The translations under genes were made by a program, and so were the position numbers. DNA of 64,000 bases from Lepas anatifera (Eukaryota > Arthropoda > Thecostraca > Lepadidae): assembly GCA_034440635.1 (NCBI GenBank), contig JAOTON010001354.1:186001-250000 (forward strand). The letters run 5' to 3'. Below, one piece after another: positions 1-12,299 of the stretch (the first letter of the stretch is position 1; every line of letters starts with the position of its first letter). The notes below the pieces were generated by a model. The model saw only the letters and a program-made list of their open reading frames with translations. It was not told the origin of the DNA and searched no databases.

Positions 1-93
1 GTACTGTTGTCGTTGGGATCGCGGAGGGGCACGCCTGGCTACCCGTTTAAATGGATGGCGGACCTTTTCTAGCAATAGAATTGCATGTAAAAA

Positions 94-420
94 AGGTCAA
101 ATTATATATCATTCTATTCGCTTGCTGCGAGGACTCATACAGTTGAAGTCGTTTTGCTCTATCTTTACTTCTTCAGATGTAATGGCCGAAAAGTTTCATT
201 TACATGCTATCCCTACGACGGCACGTTTTGACCTCTCGTGACCTTAAATGCGACCTTACAAAAAATGGTTCAAATATTTTCGATGGAGAAGTCGATGGGC
301 TAACCAACACCGGTTACTGTTTTTTCGCTACCTACCGTGATTCTTGAGATCTTAGGGGCGGGTAACCACCCCTCCCGTCAAAGCGAAGCTGGCTCAGACC
401 CCTGTCAATGCGCGTGTTAA
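94..420 (+). mobile_element. TTAA family A element, right part only
   Basis: This is the right-hand part of a family A element, aligning with the full copy at 57807-58656 from the tRNA-free body region to the end. It finishes in the two-copy terminal region (GTCAAAGCG ... GTCAATGCG) and CGCGTGTTAA. The palindrome is damaged (GGGTAACCACCCC). The left part is missing, replaced by unrelated sequence before position 94, so the copy is old and truncated. Confidence 0.85.
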
Positions 421-480
421 AGTTCTAATTGGATAGATCATATCATGGACCTTAAGATCTGAATAAGTTAATCTAATCCA

Positions 481-560
481 CCAATGGTCTCCCAACTGGG
501 TGATAGCTGGCGCCGCCGTATAACCCTGGCAGTTGGTGCGTGGTTAAACGTCAATAATTT
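481..560 (+). repeat. SINE S1, 3' tail fragment
   Basis: The stretch reads GCGCCGCCGTATAACCCTGG then CAGTTGGTGCGTGG, which is the 3' part of the tRNA-derived SINE present in full at 21425-21605. The tRNA-like head is absent. The rest of 421-2430 shows no gene or other repeat that I can recognise. Confidence 0.6.
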
Positions 561-2439
561 AATTCAAAAGTGGGAAATACTTATCATCCACCTAAGATCA
601 GTGCGCATCAAACAATGTAGTGAACTTCTGGTTAATGATATTATTTAGAAGCTGAGGTACTCACGATGGTGTTCATTCCTCTAATTCCTTTCACTGCGAA
701 CCAGCGTCCAGCTGCCTCTGCCAGCTAAAACGTTAGTTTGTATCCGCTCTGTGGGTGGCGTCCCGGGGTAATTAACCAGCTGCACCTGTTTCACCTGTTT
801 TCGAGTGAAGCAGCCACTCCGGAAGATGAGAAAACCCACCCGGCTTCTACACTGGCCAGGGGATGGTAGGCCACACAGGAGGGCCCGATTGCTAACTTCC
901 ATATGAGGGATGATCTCGGGCAAGGGGGTGGGAAGTTCTTGTTTCGAAATGTTTACGCCACCCGTACAGTGGCAGACTGTAACCCAGAACAAAAGTAATA
1001 TTCACCAGGCTTATCTTGAAGCCTGTACGATAAACGGGTGACAGAGCTATGTTGAGGTTTGATGAAAATACCGGGGCCTAACCAGACCTCAGCTGCGGAG
1101 GTCCTAGGAATCTGGTAGCTTGCACCGTGGTGGCGGGGATTTTGTGGACCAGATCACGTCATATTCAGGGGATCCGCTGGGACTTGAGTCCGAGATACTG
1201 ATCTCACCCCTGATACACCGCCCATTCAATTGTTCCCACGTCGATCGTGGCATACATTTTTTGTTTGCAAGTCAATTTCTATAGCCCCATTTTTATACAT
1301 ATTGTTTTAGTAGTGCCTCCGAGCATAAGCGTCGCCACGGGCATAAAAGTGAGGGGTGCGCCCAGCCTCCAGCCTGCCTCCATCTGGAACAATAACTTCA
1401 ACAGAGTTTATATATTTTCTGCCTGCCACACTAGATGGTTATTGCCAGGATTAGAATTATTTCCAATCTAGTTGAAATCGGGAAATATTGTGGTGGCAGA
1501 TCCCCCCTATTCTAACGCATATGCTTCCGAGCACAGGAGAGCATGGTACCACAAATTACAAGTGCTTCTGGTGGTAGAAACACATAAAGGAGATAAATGA
1601 CGAGCGCATACTTCCCGCGGAAATTACACGCTGTCTTATAAGTATCTCCGCCTGCAGGAAAACAGCAGGCGCGCAAAGCGTGAGAACTGAGCCCTGCACT
1701 CAGTCGAAGTTTCCACAAGGAAGGCGATATGCACCTGCTGATGCTTCTCTGAGGCAGGTGACACTCTTGTAGTCAGAGTTCGGAAAAGGTGCCTGCCAAC
1801 GGAATCTCAAACCAAACTTGTGTGATCAAAAATATTGATATTTGGCACCAAAAGGAGAAACCCTTTGAGCCCTTTTAAACCTTAAATAGCGTTGGCAGAC
1901 TGAGCGTCAACTTCTCACTCTGAGGTGTGCACGATCTTGCCTATTTCGTCACTGACGTGGTCTTCTTCTGTCACCACGATTGCTGGCGAGTTGGCAGATT
2001 TACCTCTGCTTGGAACTGCGAGTAAATTATGTAGAAGTAACCGAAACGGGACATTTGTGACAAGCGTCTTGTCGACTGTGCATGTCATGATGCCTAGAGA
2101 CACTTCAGACCATACATAGTAGCCCATTGAGAAATGTTCATATTGATATATATGTGCCAACATGATGCAATTTCGTAGCTTCCAGATTACTTTTTCCTTT
2201 TAAGCAAGTCCTAGTGACCAGCTACGACGGCAATAAACAGTTTAGTTATTCAAATATACCCAACGTGGGATAATGAGGGGAGCAAAAAGCTATCAAACAA
2301 AAATTGTATATTGTGTTCTGCTTAGCATGTGCGACCACTGCAGCTCAACACCCCAGGACTTATCACCCCAGGTTTCCAATAACTATAATCAGCGGTATTT
2401 GAGGCTATTTTGTACGGCGCACCAGCAATTACACCCGCT

Positions 2440-2590
2440 GAACCGTTCATCCCCACGGTAGCGCAGACGGCCACACAGCGTGCGCCGACTGGGCCTTTGA
2501 GCCGCCAGTGCCGCAGGCGCGCCACGGCCGCCACCGCAGAAACGATAATGACGCAGACGTGACAATAACGGCGTGCCAAAGTCTATATAG
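2440..2590 (+). promoter_or_regulatory. GC-rich non-coding block R4, copy a
   Basis: A GC-rich island in AT-rich surroundings. It aligns in the same orientation with 18127-18262: shared runs include GGCCACACAGCG, TGCCGCAGGCGCG and ACGATAATGACGC. It has no conserved reading frame. It lies 5.6 kb upstream of HES-a and is the first member of a series of blocks that recurs around HES-b. It may be a paralogous regulatory element or a dispersed repeat; I infer the former from the collinear order. Confidence 0.5.
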
Positions 2591-2885
2591 CGTGCGCTGG
2601 TACTTACGCGGGTTCTAATGATCGCGAAAATGAAAGGGAAAGATAGGAAGCGATCCAGTGGAGTATCTACATCTCTTATTTTGGGAGCGATCAGATGTTT
2701 GGACGGGAATATATGTTTCCCCTTCCCCTCTAACCTGGATCTGCTTACGAAACCCTGATAGACAAATGTTCGGAGATATCACATAAAATATACGCATGGA
2801 TACGCCCCATGTTAATTTCAAATAAATGTGTTACAGCGAAGCACCTGTAGTCGCCGGTTGCATCTTTTTTCCTCCTCCACCCCAT

Positions 2886-3110
2886 CTCCCCCTCTCTCTC
2901 TCTCTCGCTCTCTCCAACAATGAATGATCGGTGACGTCACGGCACGCGGCCGTTAATCTGGCGCGGCGGCGGCGGCACAGCGTCGACTGCCAGAGGGCAT
3001 CATCCATCCTCCGGCAAGCGAGATTAACGCCGGAAATCGTCTCCAAATCGGCGCCACTGCCGCCTCCACTTGACGAGGACGCTAATCACTGTTTGTTCCA
3101 GTGTAATGGC
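2886..3110 (+). promoter_or_regulatory. GC-rich non-coding block R1, copy a
   Basis: The block starts with a CT tract (2890-2914), then a perfect CRE-like palindrome TGACGTCA (2932-2939), then GCGGCCGTTAATCTGGCGCG and GAGGGCATCATCCATC. Its first half matches 25061-25180 (R1c) and its second half matches 23800-24015 (R1b), all in the same orientation. No frame is conserved. A regulatory role is inferred from recurrence upstream of both HES genes. Confidence 0.5.
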
Positions 3111-3440
3111 ACGCGCTTGCGGCTGCGACTGCGGTCAGAAAATGGTGCCAATCTGAACGGTTTTGATTCGGCACCGTCGGCTATTCAACATAATCGTGGA
3201 AGAAAAATGCATTTACTCTTTTCTATTGTATTTTTTCAGCGTTGTTAAATTATGGTAATACGTGGTGGCTTGGGGTTGCGCATGAAGGCTCTTTAAGAGA
3301 TCAAAGAAAATATCACAAAGTCATGCAAGCTTCTGCGTTATTTTCCCAGCTTCTTATCACTTTTATTTGCCTGTTACGGGTCTCTGATATCTGCCACGAC
3401 TTAACACTGCCGAGGAGACTTCCCTGCTGTGACGCTGGAG

Positions 3441-3958
3441 CCGTGGTAGCCGTCCGTGTGGTAGCAGTGGTGGCCGTCCGTGTGGTAGCAGTGGTAGCCG
3501 TCCGTGTGGTAGCAGTGGTAGCCGTCCGTGTGGTAGCAGTGGTAGCCGTCCGTGTTGTAGCAGTGGTAGCCGTCCGTGTGGTAGCAGTGGTGGCCGTCCG
3601 TGTGGTAGCAGTGGTGGCCGTCCGTGTGGTAGCAGTGGTAACCGTCCGTGTGGTAGCAGTGGTAGCCGTCCGTGTGGTAGCAGTGGTAGCCGTCCGTGTG
3701 GTAGCAATGGTAGCCGTCCGTGTGGTAGCAGTGGTAGCCGTCCGTGTGGTAGCATGGTAGCCGTCCTGTGGTAGCAGTGGTAGCCGTCCGTGTGGTAGCA
3801 GTGGTAGCCGTCCGTGTGGTAGCAGTGGTGGCTGTCCGTGTGGTAGCAGTGGTAGCCGTCCGTGTGGTAGCAGTGGTAGTCGTCCGTGTGGTAGCAGTGG
3901 TAGTCGTCCGTGTGGTAGCAGTGGTAGCCGTCCGTGTGGTAGCAATGGTGGCCGTCCG
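3441..3958. repeat. 24-bp minisatellite, about 21 copies
   Basis: Near-perfect tandem array of a 24-bp unit built from GTGGTAGC and CGTCCGTGTGGTAGCA. One unit near 3752-3772 is shortened. Because 24 is a multiple of three, all frames stay open across the array and yield artificial repeats (VVAVRVVA forward; HGRLPLLP reverse). These are not taken as genes. The sequence is strongly strand-asymmetric: the plus strand is G/T-rich. Confidence 0.95.
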
Positions 3959-4434
3959 TGCCACAGGCTGTTCCGGCGCACCAGAAGCGCCTCGGGCCTC
4001 CACACCCTCAGGAGCTGGGCGGTAATGGGGCGGCGCGGATGGTGAGGAGCGTGGTCAGAGGAGAAGCTGGAATTACTGCACTCGCCGTGATTTGTGCGGA
4101 GTTAGCAGAACACAAGAGGAGGAACGCCCCTTGGGCCAATAAACATGAGGTGTGATTTCAGGATGATCTAAAACTTATCTATTTATATTGATTATGCATT
4201 GTTGAGCTGAGCTATCCCCTTCGACTTTGATTGATGATATCCTTTTTCTTATCCGCAGTGCAATATTTTCAGTGAAGCTTTTACAGCACACTCTAAGGCA
4301 CAGAAATGGATCTGAACAGGCCACTTTAAAGTTACAGCGCTCTCCCTGGAGCCAACCTGCTCTGGAATGTGAGTGAGGATTCGGGCTCACATCTTATTAT
4401 AACTCAAAACCGGCCTCCTCATTTAGCTGCGGGA

Positions 4435-4588
4435 TGGAGGCGGCCGGAGCGTGGGAACTGGATGCTGCAGAGACCGGCGGATGTGCCGACGGCCACCACC
4501 AAATTGGCCTGCACGCGTCCCTCCGCGCGGGAGGCACCGCTGCAGTAGCACTCCGTGATGTAATTGCAGTCCGCTGCTTTTGATCTAA
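4435..4588 (+). promoter_or_regulatory. GC-rich non-coding block R2, copy a
   Basis: About 153 bp that match 24495-24649 with only two differences seen by eye, with abrupt ends on both sides. A diverged third copy is at 50908-51030. It contains CGTGGGAA (4450-4457), a perfect match to the YGTGRGAA consensus of Su(H)/CSL, and this motif is kept in all three copies. It lies 3.5 kb upstream of HES-a. It may be a Notch-responsive regulatory element or a recently dispersed repeat. Confidence 0.55.
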
Positions 4589-5635
4589 TCCTCTCATTAT
4601 TCCGGCTGCGTCGCCTTCAGTCATTCCATTAGACAGCACGCGAGCCGGGCGTTGTTAGCTGGGGAGGGGAACGGGTCGGCGGGGGCGGCGAGTGACCCAT
4701 GCAGAGGTAAGAAAAAACATTCACTTTCCCAAACGGTTGCCAGCTTTTGCCCCAATATCTGGAAGCTTCCCTGAATAAAATTGGTGTTTAGAATCTTACA
4801 AAAGAGAAAATTATTATCCTCAGCCCAGCGAAAGAGTAGGTTAGCTAATAAATGCTGATACGATGATATTTTGAATGAATTAATTGCACTTCAAGGGGCA
4901 TTAGCCTCATTTTTGAAAATATCTATTATTCTGGTTTCCGAGATTTTCCCCAACTAATTTGGTACGATCGGACTTTTTTGGACCTCTGGACCCGTGTCGG
5001 AGAGCCGAGCTAATGTCGGCGCCGCCGGATGCTGCTGATTGTGTGGAAGGCAGGCGGGCCAGTCTACCTAATTGGGCCTACCTTGGTAGCTGTAAGTCTG
5101 AGCACAGATAGCAGCATGCCTCGTGATAGCTGTGACCCGATGGACAAGGCTGCAACTTCTAGATTCTGCAATACTTGAGCGATGGAAACCATTCATTCGC
5201 AAGCTAAAGTAGGGAAAATATAGGCATAGAAACTTGCAGATTGTACAAAAAAACAAGTTTAAATGTCACTATGATATGTAGCACGATAGTATGATGCAGT
5301 GGTGTAGTGATTTGCAGTTGTGACCACTTTGACAACTTGCAGCAATACAAATTATCGAACTTATTATCGATGGAACGTGTTCTCAATCTGCTACAATCTA
5401 TTATCAATAATTAATATCACATTATCAAAGACATTTTTTGGCTAAGCTTTAATATAAATTATTTGACAACTTTTTTTAATCATTATCTCTCGTAGGGTTT
5501 CATCATTTTGAATTTTAAAACTTTGAAAATGCGCACTGCACGAAAACCCATATATGCTTCAAATGAATCATAATACTGAAAAACCTCATTACGCACGTAA
5601 TTTGTACGTTATCCCCATGAATTTTGACATAATTT
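4589..5635. other. no recognisable feature
   Basis: AT-rich DNA without a convincing gene, RNA or repeat. Open frames are short and lack coding features. Confidence 0.6.
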
Positions 5636-6131
5636 GACCTTGAACTGACCTCACGTCAGGTCAAATACTAGATTTGACCTAACCTGACCTAGCAAGGTCA
5701 TATCATATATTATTCGATTCGGCTTTCTGTGAGGATCCCGATGATAATTCCGTGGCTGTGACAATTGTGAAGTTGTTTTTTTACTTTTGCGCCAGTGAAA
5801 TTTATACTTTGTTGTATTTTTTGTGTGAAAATTAGACGTCAATGAAAATGTATTCCACTGGGACTACTACAATCTAGATTGTTTTGCTCTATCTTTACTA
5901 GCTCAGACGAAATGACTGAAAACCTTCATATCCCTAAACCTTGTCATCCCTATGGTAGCATGCCTTAACCTCAAGTGACATTAAATGCGACCTAACGAAA
6001 AAAATTGTATAATGTTTTCTATAGAAAATTGAATGTGCCATCCAACGCCGCTTACTTTTTTCACTATCTTGCGTGGTTCTTGAGATATTAGGGGGGGGCA
6101 GGTACGCTCCTCCCCCGTCAAAGCGAAGGTG
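5636..6131 (+). mobile_element. TTAA family A element, degraded
   Basis: Two family A segments (5636-5730 and 5876-6131) flank about 145 bp of unrelated sequence. The first includes the inverted TGACCT/AGGTCA cluster; the second runs through the body to a mutated palindrome (GGGGGGGCAGGTACGCTCC) and GTCAAAGCGAAGGTG. The outer terminal repeat and TTAA are missing, so the copy is old. Confidence 0.75.
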
Positions 6132-7640
6132 TCTCGGAAGCTACTTTGACCGCCGACTTCCATGCAAAGTTCACCGACCTTTTCAGGAAGAGAATGTCCC
6201 TATGACTACAGCCCTGAACCCGAGATTCTGAAAGCCGACTGTGAGAGCCATGAGCCCCTATCAAGCCACTACCATTAGAAGAAAGCCATGCTCTTTCAAA
6301 GTTTTGATGAATCTATATCCATCACGCCGGCACTTCAAAAGCCAACGTATTTTGTGAAAGTTTCTAAAGTAAATACAAACATAAGGAAATGAGAGGGAGA
6401 GGCTTAGGCTTGCGAGAATTCTAGGGGTGGTGCAGAGGTGATTTTATTTGCCGTGTCAGCAAACTTGCACACTGAGCTGACCCCACATACCAGGGGCCAA
6501 GGAGTTTGACGCACAGTCGCCAGATGGAATGTCCTAGTGAGCCGTGTATTAAATCGTTAAATTTTCCATGAATTCAGCTTTTTATCTATTTATTTTTTAT
6601 CATGGGTTCTTCAACATCAGCCAAAGCACAAAATGAGTTTTTCTCGAAATTATTAAAAACTAAGGTAAAAAACGATAAATGTGCATTTCATTCAAAATAT
6701 CGTGTGGGTGGGTGTTTGCTTAGTAATTTTGTTTGTTGGACAGTCAGACTCCCGTCTATACGTAAACTGAACGATTGCACCCTAAAGCAAATAAAGGACA
6801 TTGAGGTGGTTATCCAAACCTACACTTGGGGCGCATCTTCTTGCTGCGTTGGGTGAGGCCTCGATGGGTTCCCACCTGGGGGGACTGCTTGCTTGCTTGA
6901 CGAATCCGTTAACCTCTTGTGGGGCGATCTCCTTTCGCTGTTTTGTCTTGGTCAGTTAAGCCATTGTGGCGTCCCATTTGATAGAATGATCCTTCCCTAT
7001 GGGGGTATCGACGATTGAGCATATGTTCTAATTCACGTAGAACATATTTTAGCCCACAACGATGAACAAACACTGGTAACTAAGGACGGTAGAAACCGGA
7101 AAATCGGCCCGTATACAGATTGTGTATGATGTCAAAATATACGTGGGCAAGGATGATGGAGTCCGCAGACGAACACCAATATCTCGAAAAACAACTGGCA
7201 TGCGGGTGGCACGCGGACATTAAGGGTTATATAATGGCGCCACACATTTAACTTCCAGACAAACGGGGAAAAAGACACCGGCCAAATGATAAGGTTTACT
7301 AAGCGTTAGACGTGTGTGAATGAGTGGTGATTGCTTAGGCTGTGTTGTGTTGTTTGGGTTAAAGGGGCGGGGTGGTTTATGGCTGGGGTAAATGTACTTT
7401 TGAGTATGTGACGGGGTTGAGTGGGGTGAGGGTCCTTAACCTTGGTGATCCTGGCCTCCCAATTGACGCGGGTATTAATTAAGCTGAAAGGGTGACCTCT
7501 AAACAATGACCGTGAGGTTGGGGAACAGAAATTGAAAACGTGTGGGACCTTGCTGGTTGTTAACAATGTGCATATAAACATTTATCACTAGGTACTATAT
7601 TGTTACTCATTGATATCAGCGTTAGAGCAGTGCGTGTTCG
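6132..7640. other. no recognisable feature
   Basis: No gene, RNA or known repeat recognised. The stretch near 7306-7580 is G/T-biased and leaves a long reverse frame open, but its composition explains that. Confidence 0.55.
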
Positions 7641-7709
7641 AAGGTGAGTGTTTCTGCGAAATTATTCCTTGAAAACGTACATCTCTACATCTACTACATC
7701 TCTTCTACT

Positions 7710-8036
7710 CACGTGACTAGTCCCATAGGGTGCTTTTTCCCACATAACAATACAATTTTTCGCTGCTTATTCTGTTGTGGAGGTAAGACACTGACGAGGA
7801 TATTATAGCCTGATATTTTGCAGAGCCGCAGGTGAGAAAACTATATTCCAGAAAGTGTAAGATAAGTTATGGTGTCATCGGCCACTCTAAAGTCACCACG
7901 TGCCCTGTTACCTCCGTACCTGGGGCCAAGCTATCGACACGCTTCCCACACAAGCTCCGCCCACAACGAGGCGTCACTACCAATCAGAAAGCGTGTTCGT
8001 CGGTTGCGACGCAGGCGTCCAACCTCCCTACTCAGT
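7710..8036 (+). promoter_or_regulatory. HES-a proximal promoter
   Basis: Seen here: two TTCCCACA sites (7737-7744 and 7943-7950), each a reverse-strand match to the Su(H)/CSL consensus YGTGRGAA; two CACGTG E-boxes (7710-7715, 7897-7902); a GC box CCGCCC (7957-7962); a CCAAT box (7980-7984); and an arthropod-type initiator TCAGT (8032-8036). The GC-box-to-CCAAT distance is 23 bp, the same as in the HES-b promoter. Su(H) plus bHLH sites is the known layout of Notch target genes; activity here is inferred. Confidence 0.55.
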
Positions 8037-8126
8037 CTTTGTGTGGAGCGACGGAGGTCAAGTCTGTCCCGTGGCGCGTCAGCAACCAGAGCGCTTGTGT
8101 CTGATGCCAATAGTTATATGTGGAAA

Positions 8127-9006
8127 ATGGAGACACGATTGGTACGTGGCGTGAAGCCGATGAGTCTGGCCAGAAAAGTGCGCAAGCCTATAATGGAGAA
8201 AAAGAGGAGGGAACGGATAAATGGCTGTCTTCAGGAGCTAAAGGACATGTTGATCGACGAGAATGCCGTTCAAAGACTGGTGAGTGGCGTTAAAGTTATT
8301 TGATGATGGTTTGTGGATGAACCAAGCGATACAGGTACTTTAGTAAAGGCTGTACCATATTTATAATTCGTGGCTCGCTATCACAACCGAAGCTTACACA
8401 CATAACTTGAAGATTTCAGCAACGTGACAGCATGAAATACTTGTGTTGCGAACACTGTGGCAAGTTTAAGTCATTAATACATCTCCATCACTAATGACAC
8501 CTCCCGTTTTGCAGGGTCCGAAGCCAACAAAACTGGAGAAGGCAGACATTTTAGAGCAGACAGTTATCCACCTGAGAGAGCTGCACAGAATTTTGCGCCC
8601 CGACCAGTGCGGCAGCAAGGACGTTACCAGGCCCAGCAGCACTGTTGACTCCTACAGGCGCGGCTACCACCACTGCTTGCAAGCTGTGAAGAATTTCAGC
8701 GGTTGCAGCAGCAGCAGCAGCAGCGGCAGCAGCAGCAGCAGCGCGTTGCCGCTCCTCGCCACCAACCTGCAGCAGCGCTACGACGCGCTGCACCGGCACC
8801 AGCAGGGTGGTGACGAGGTGGTGCGCAGACTAGACAGTGCTGACAGTGCGGGGGAAGCGTCACCACACAGCGCCGCCGACAGCTTTCTCTCGCAGGATGC
8901 TAGCAGAGCCTGGAGTGGTTCAGAGTGGGAGGACTCGATGGAGGAGGATGACGCCCTGGACCTGACCAGCCGGGCCGGTGGAGGTGCGCCCTGGCGACCC
9001 TGGTAG
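8127..9006 (+). CDS. HES-a: bHLH-Orange transcriptional repressor, two exons
   Basis: Exons 8127-8279 and 8515-9006, joined in phase 0 over a 235-bp intron (donor GTGAGT, acceptor TTTTGCAG); conceptual protein 214 aa. Residues ~20-76 form the bHLH: the basic region KPIMEKKRRERIN has the proline typical of HES proteins, and helix 2 is KLEKADILEQTVIHL. An Orange-like segment (YRRGYHHCLQAVKNF) follows at ~99-112, then a serine-rich run from an AGC repeat (8704-8740), an acidic stretch EWEDSMEEDDALDL, and a C-terminal WRPW that recruits Groucho/TLE in this family. The product should be a nuclear DNA-binding repressor, usually a Notch target in development. ATG 8127 was chosen over 8118 for its better context (A at -3, G at +4) and because it aligns with the HES-b start. 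Which HES subgroup it belongs to is not clear. Confidence 0.93.
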
Positions 9007-9955
9007 GCGCTGGTGTACTCGGAGACGGGATTACCGGGCGAGGAGGGTGATATACTTCTGTGGGAAGATAGTGCTTCCCCTACCGAGCCCGGGCGCGGTA
9101 GTCGGTGTAGTTGTGTGAGACAATGTGCCTCCCTTACGGAGCTTGCCATTGGAAGAGTTGATAGACGACACCTTCCCTAACGATTATTGCGCAGGCTGTT
9201 AATTTGGGATGGAGACTGGAGGCCAGTGATTCCGTGTTTGACATCTAATGCGGTCGAAAAATAGGAAACTGATCTGAAGTTTGTGATATCATGATAGAAG
9301 TAGGGAGTCTGTTAGGGCTGAATATTCTCAATATTTTTGTTTCAATACAGTATGTAGTCATTGTGCTCAATTTTTATTTTTGCACAGATGTTCCCCTTGA
9401 AATGTTTACTCACAAGCCTTTGAATAAGATATTTTGCAATCTTGCCAAAGATACAATACGGTATGGGTAAACTTCCTAGTGAACTAAGATTTTGCGATTT
9501 GTATCATTTTGTCTCCTTTTAATGTTTCAGGATAATCTAGAACTATATGCAAGTGGCTAAACATTGCATGGATGTGAAAGTTCTCATATCATTTTGACGA
9601 ATGTTCTCTGCGTAATTCAGTTCACTTTCACTCTTTTTGATTTGTGATTAATCGCCAACAATAAGTAGTTTCGCTGACAGGTGAAGTAGATGGACGTATC
9701 AGTGCAAATGCACACGACTTAAAAAAATAATTATTTAAATGAAATTGGATGATTTATAACGAAATAATTAAAGAAGCTTGCATCAGTTACCTAATCACAG
9801 CGGGGGCTTATAATGTACTGTCGGTTTAATGATTGCTGCTGTTGTGTGCTCTTCATATGTTCTAACGTATGTGCATATCTTGTCAATTTTACTTTCATCA
9901 TGTGGGCACTGTGACTGTGAATGGCTCCAAATAAAGTATTTGTAATATTTCTGAT
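9007..9955 (+). other. HES-a 3' untranslated region
   Basis: AT-rich sequence after the stop codon, ending at a polyadenylation signal AATAAA (9930-9935). It contains two K boxes, TGTGAT (9282-9287 and 9643-9648), the microRNA-target motif known from Drosophila E(spl)-complex 3' UTRs. A Brd box AGCTTTA lies just past the signal (9995-10001). The transcript end is inferred. Confidence 0.45.
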
Positions 9956-11174
9956 GCATAAATGCGTTCGCCTTTCTTTTTAACACAACTTTTGAGCTTT
10001 AGCAAATGTCGCTGTGGCACGGCACTCTTCGCAAACCAGATCTGATTATAAGAGAATAGCAAGACAAAAATGTAGAGAGTTTAAAAATTCCCCACTGCGT
10101 TCTTTGTAGATTAAAGTGCTTAACTCATTAACGCGTGCACCTACTTCAAAGTTTCAGAATGTTGGCAAAAGACTTTCCTAGGTTTAAAAGATGCCAAATA
10201 AAATGTTCCAAAAGTTTGAAACCAATACCAATTTTAGATTCTGAGATATGACACGGGACAAAAATGACCCGCTGGGAATTTGGAACTTTGGCTGACACTA
10301 CCCAGCCGGCCCCCGGGCGGCGCAGTCGGGGATGGGGTATAATAAAGTGTACGCTCTCCAGGTTTTATTATAGACAAAATTAACAACATATTTGCAAATA
10401 GTACACAGTAGTGGTTGATCTAGACTGGTGCCTTGCGGGGGGAAGGGAGCAAGACTGAAATCGCGAAAACCACAGTATTTTAAGAATACTGGTGAATATC
10501 AGAATCTTTTGGGGAACTGTTTCTTACCTATCCCCCCAACCTCCTTCCGTCTCCCCTGGATTTGTCACTAATGCTCAGTGAGCTTTGAACGAACAATCGC
10601 AATATTCAGCATATAGATGAAAATTTTTTGGAAACTATCCGCTGTAAACAGCTTTGGAAACTATCCACGTAAAAGGCAGTGACAAATGTCATTTGATACA
10701 TCATTCCACCGTGTGTGTGGAAGAAAGAAACTGGTGGTGATGGAATAGGGCACACGCACATCTAGACCCGAGTCATAACATTGTCCGGTTGGTATAGGCA
10801 CTGTATCTTGAATGCATCTTGCAAAGGTTTACTAACTCCCAACTTTCATCCGTGGACAAGTCCATGAGAATTTGCAAGGCATGCAGTGCATTCACCTGAA
10901 AACATGCCGTAAGAAATTTGTACTGAGAATGAAAGCAGTCGATTTTGTCTCCCGGATTTTGGCACCATATCCCACCTTTAGGACCCTGACTCAGTGGCAA
11001 CGAGTGATCCGACTCCTAGATCGCTATCCACCACCTCGACATGGGACAACTGCATGTAACATGTATGACTAGTTACCTTCTTACGATGTTTGGTGAAACA
11101 ATGGCTCGAACTCCTTCGCACCAGTATTAGAAATGCAAAAGAAAAAAACAACTGTTTAGTCATCAGCGCGAGGA
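9956..11174. other. no recognisable feature
   Basis: Apart from the Brd-box match at 9995-10001, nothing recognisable: no gene, tRNA or repeat seen. Confidence 0.55.
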
Positions 11175-11510
11175 CAGTGGCGGGCTCTCATTAAAGCTCC
11201 CACTACCGACATGCCGCCGGCCGCACGCGCGCCGACCAGAGGTCAGAGGTTACTTAGTCACGTGACCGCCGCGTCCGGTTGCCGGCAATTTCACGGACCT
11301 GGTAATGGGACGCCTTGCGATAAGTACGCGCTCCAGGCAGTCATGGGAGCACGCCCCAGGCTGTTGAGATGGAGCCTCGCGTCGGATCTAGCAGGTGCTT
11401 GCCTCTGGTGGCTGTCGCGAGCATTGCAGTGGGTTTGCGCTAATGCCCGAGCGTCATGGGGGCCGCGAGAGTCATAAGTGATAATGATGAGTGGTGCGTG
11501 GCTCAATGGA
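11175..11510 (+). promoter_or_regulatory. GC-rich non-coding block R5, copy a
   Basis: Aligns in the same orientation with 39828-40037. Shared features are GCACGCGCGCCG, CACGTGACCGCC (E-box CACGTG at 11259-11264), CCAGGTAATGGG-like sequence and CCCCAGGCTGT. It lies 2.2 kb downstream of HES-a, and its partner lies 5.6 kb downstream of HES-b. There is no conserved frame. Confidence 0.5.
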
Positions 11511-12299
11511 GAAAACACTCTCTCCTGAGCCATATTGTCCGGGTATTTTGTAGGCTGATGCTAAATATAGCTATCAGCAAGGTGGATTCGGCTACGCAGC
11601 GTCATGTAAGCAATCAATGAACCGTTCAACTCCCAACACTCATCATTCGTAATCGTGATACGCAATGCAAGGTAATCGATGAGTAATCCCAGTTGTCGTT
11701 TGTAGTTACGAGAACCGAATATGTTGCATCATTAATTTACTAATAAGCATCACAAGCCTTGGTTTCGTTTGGAAGTTATACACCATGTACATTTGGGTAT
11801 TTTGCACTGGTGAGCTTACCAGCAGCGTGCCAAACCATGTAAAACCGCATCTATGTACAAACAGAACATGTTTCCCCTGCCAAATAAGGCGACTTGACAG
11901 TCCAGCTCATTCAAAACACGTATTTGCAAACAGAGGCTTATCAGCATGAATAGATGCTACCCATGTCAGGGTAGATGTACAACACAGTATTCCAGCACAT
12001 TGTCGTTGATTAGAATACCGTGTGGAACACGTTTACTAGCTAAGGCAAGATATACATGTAGTAACGTTTGGGGAAAACAATGTCTTCAGATGTGTACTAT
12101 TCCATGTAATATTACTATATTAATTTTACTATATTACTATTACTATACAGTATATTCCATGTACTATTCCATGATTTGTTTCTGCGAGTCCACACTTTGT
12201 TCGGTGGCGTCTCTCGAAAGCAGTCCAGACGCCACGGGGGACTCAGTGTGGTGGCTGGACCATTATTCAATCCCGCCCGAGGCGATCCTTCACCACACC
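11511..12299. other. no recognisable feature
   Basis: AT-rich DNA between blocks R5 and R6, with no gene or repeat recognised. Confidence 0.5.

Noticed and set aside
3441..3958. CRISPR-like array
   Set aside because: Units are directly adjacent with no unique spacers, and the genome is eukaryotic.
3242..4005. Long open frames on both strands over the minisatellite, up to 230 codons
   Set aside because: The 24-bp unit keeps every frame open; translations are pure repeats with no start context or conserved ends.
7869..8126. N-terminal extension of HES-a from an upstream ATG at 7869
   Set aside because: It would run through the CCAAT box and initiator; the extension is arginine-rich without similarity to HES-b or HES proteins.
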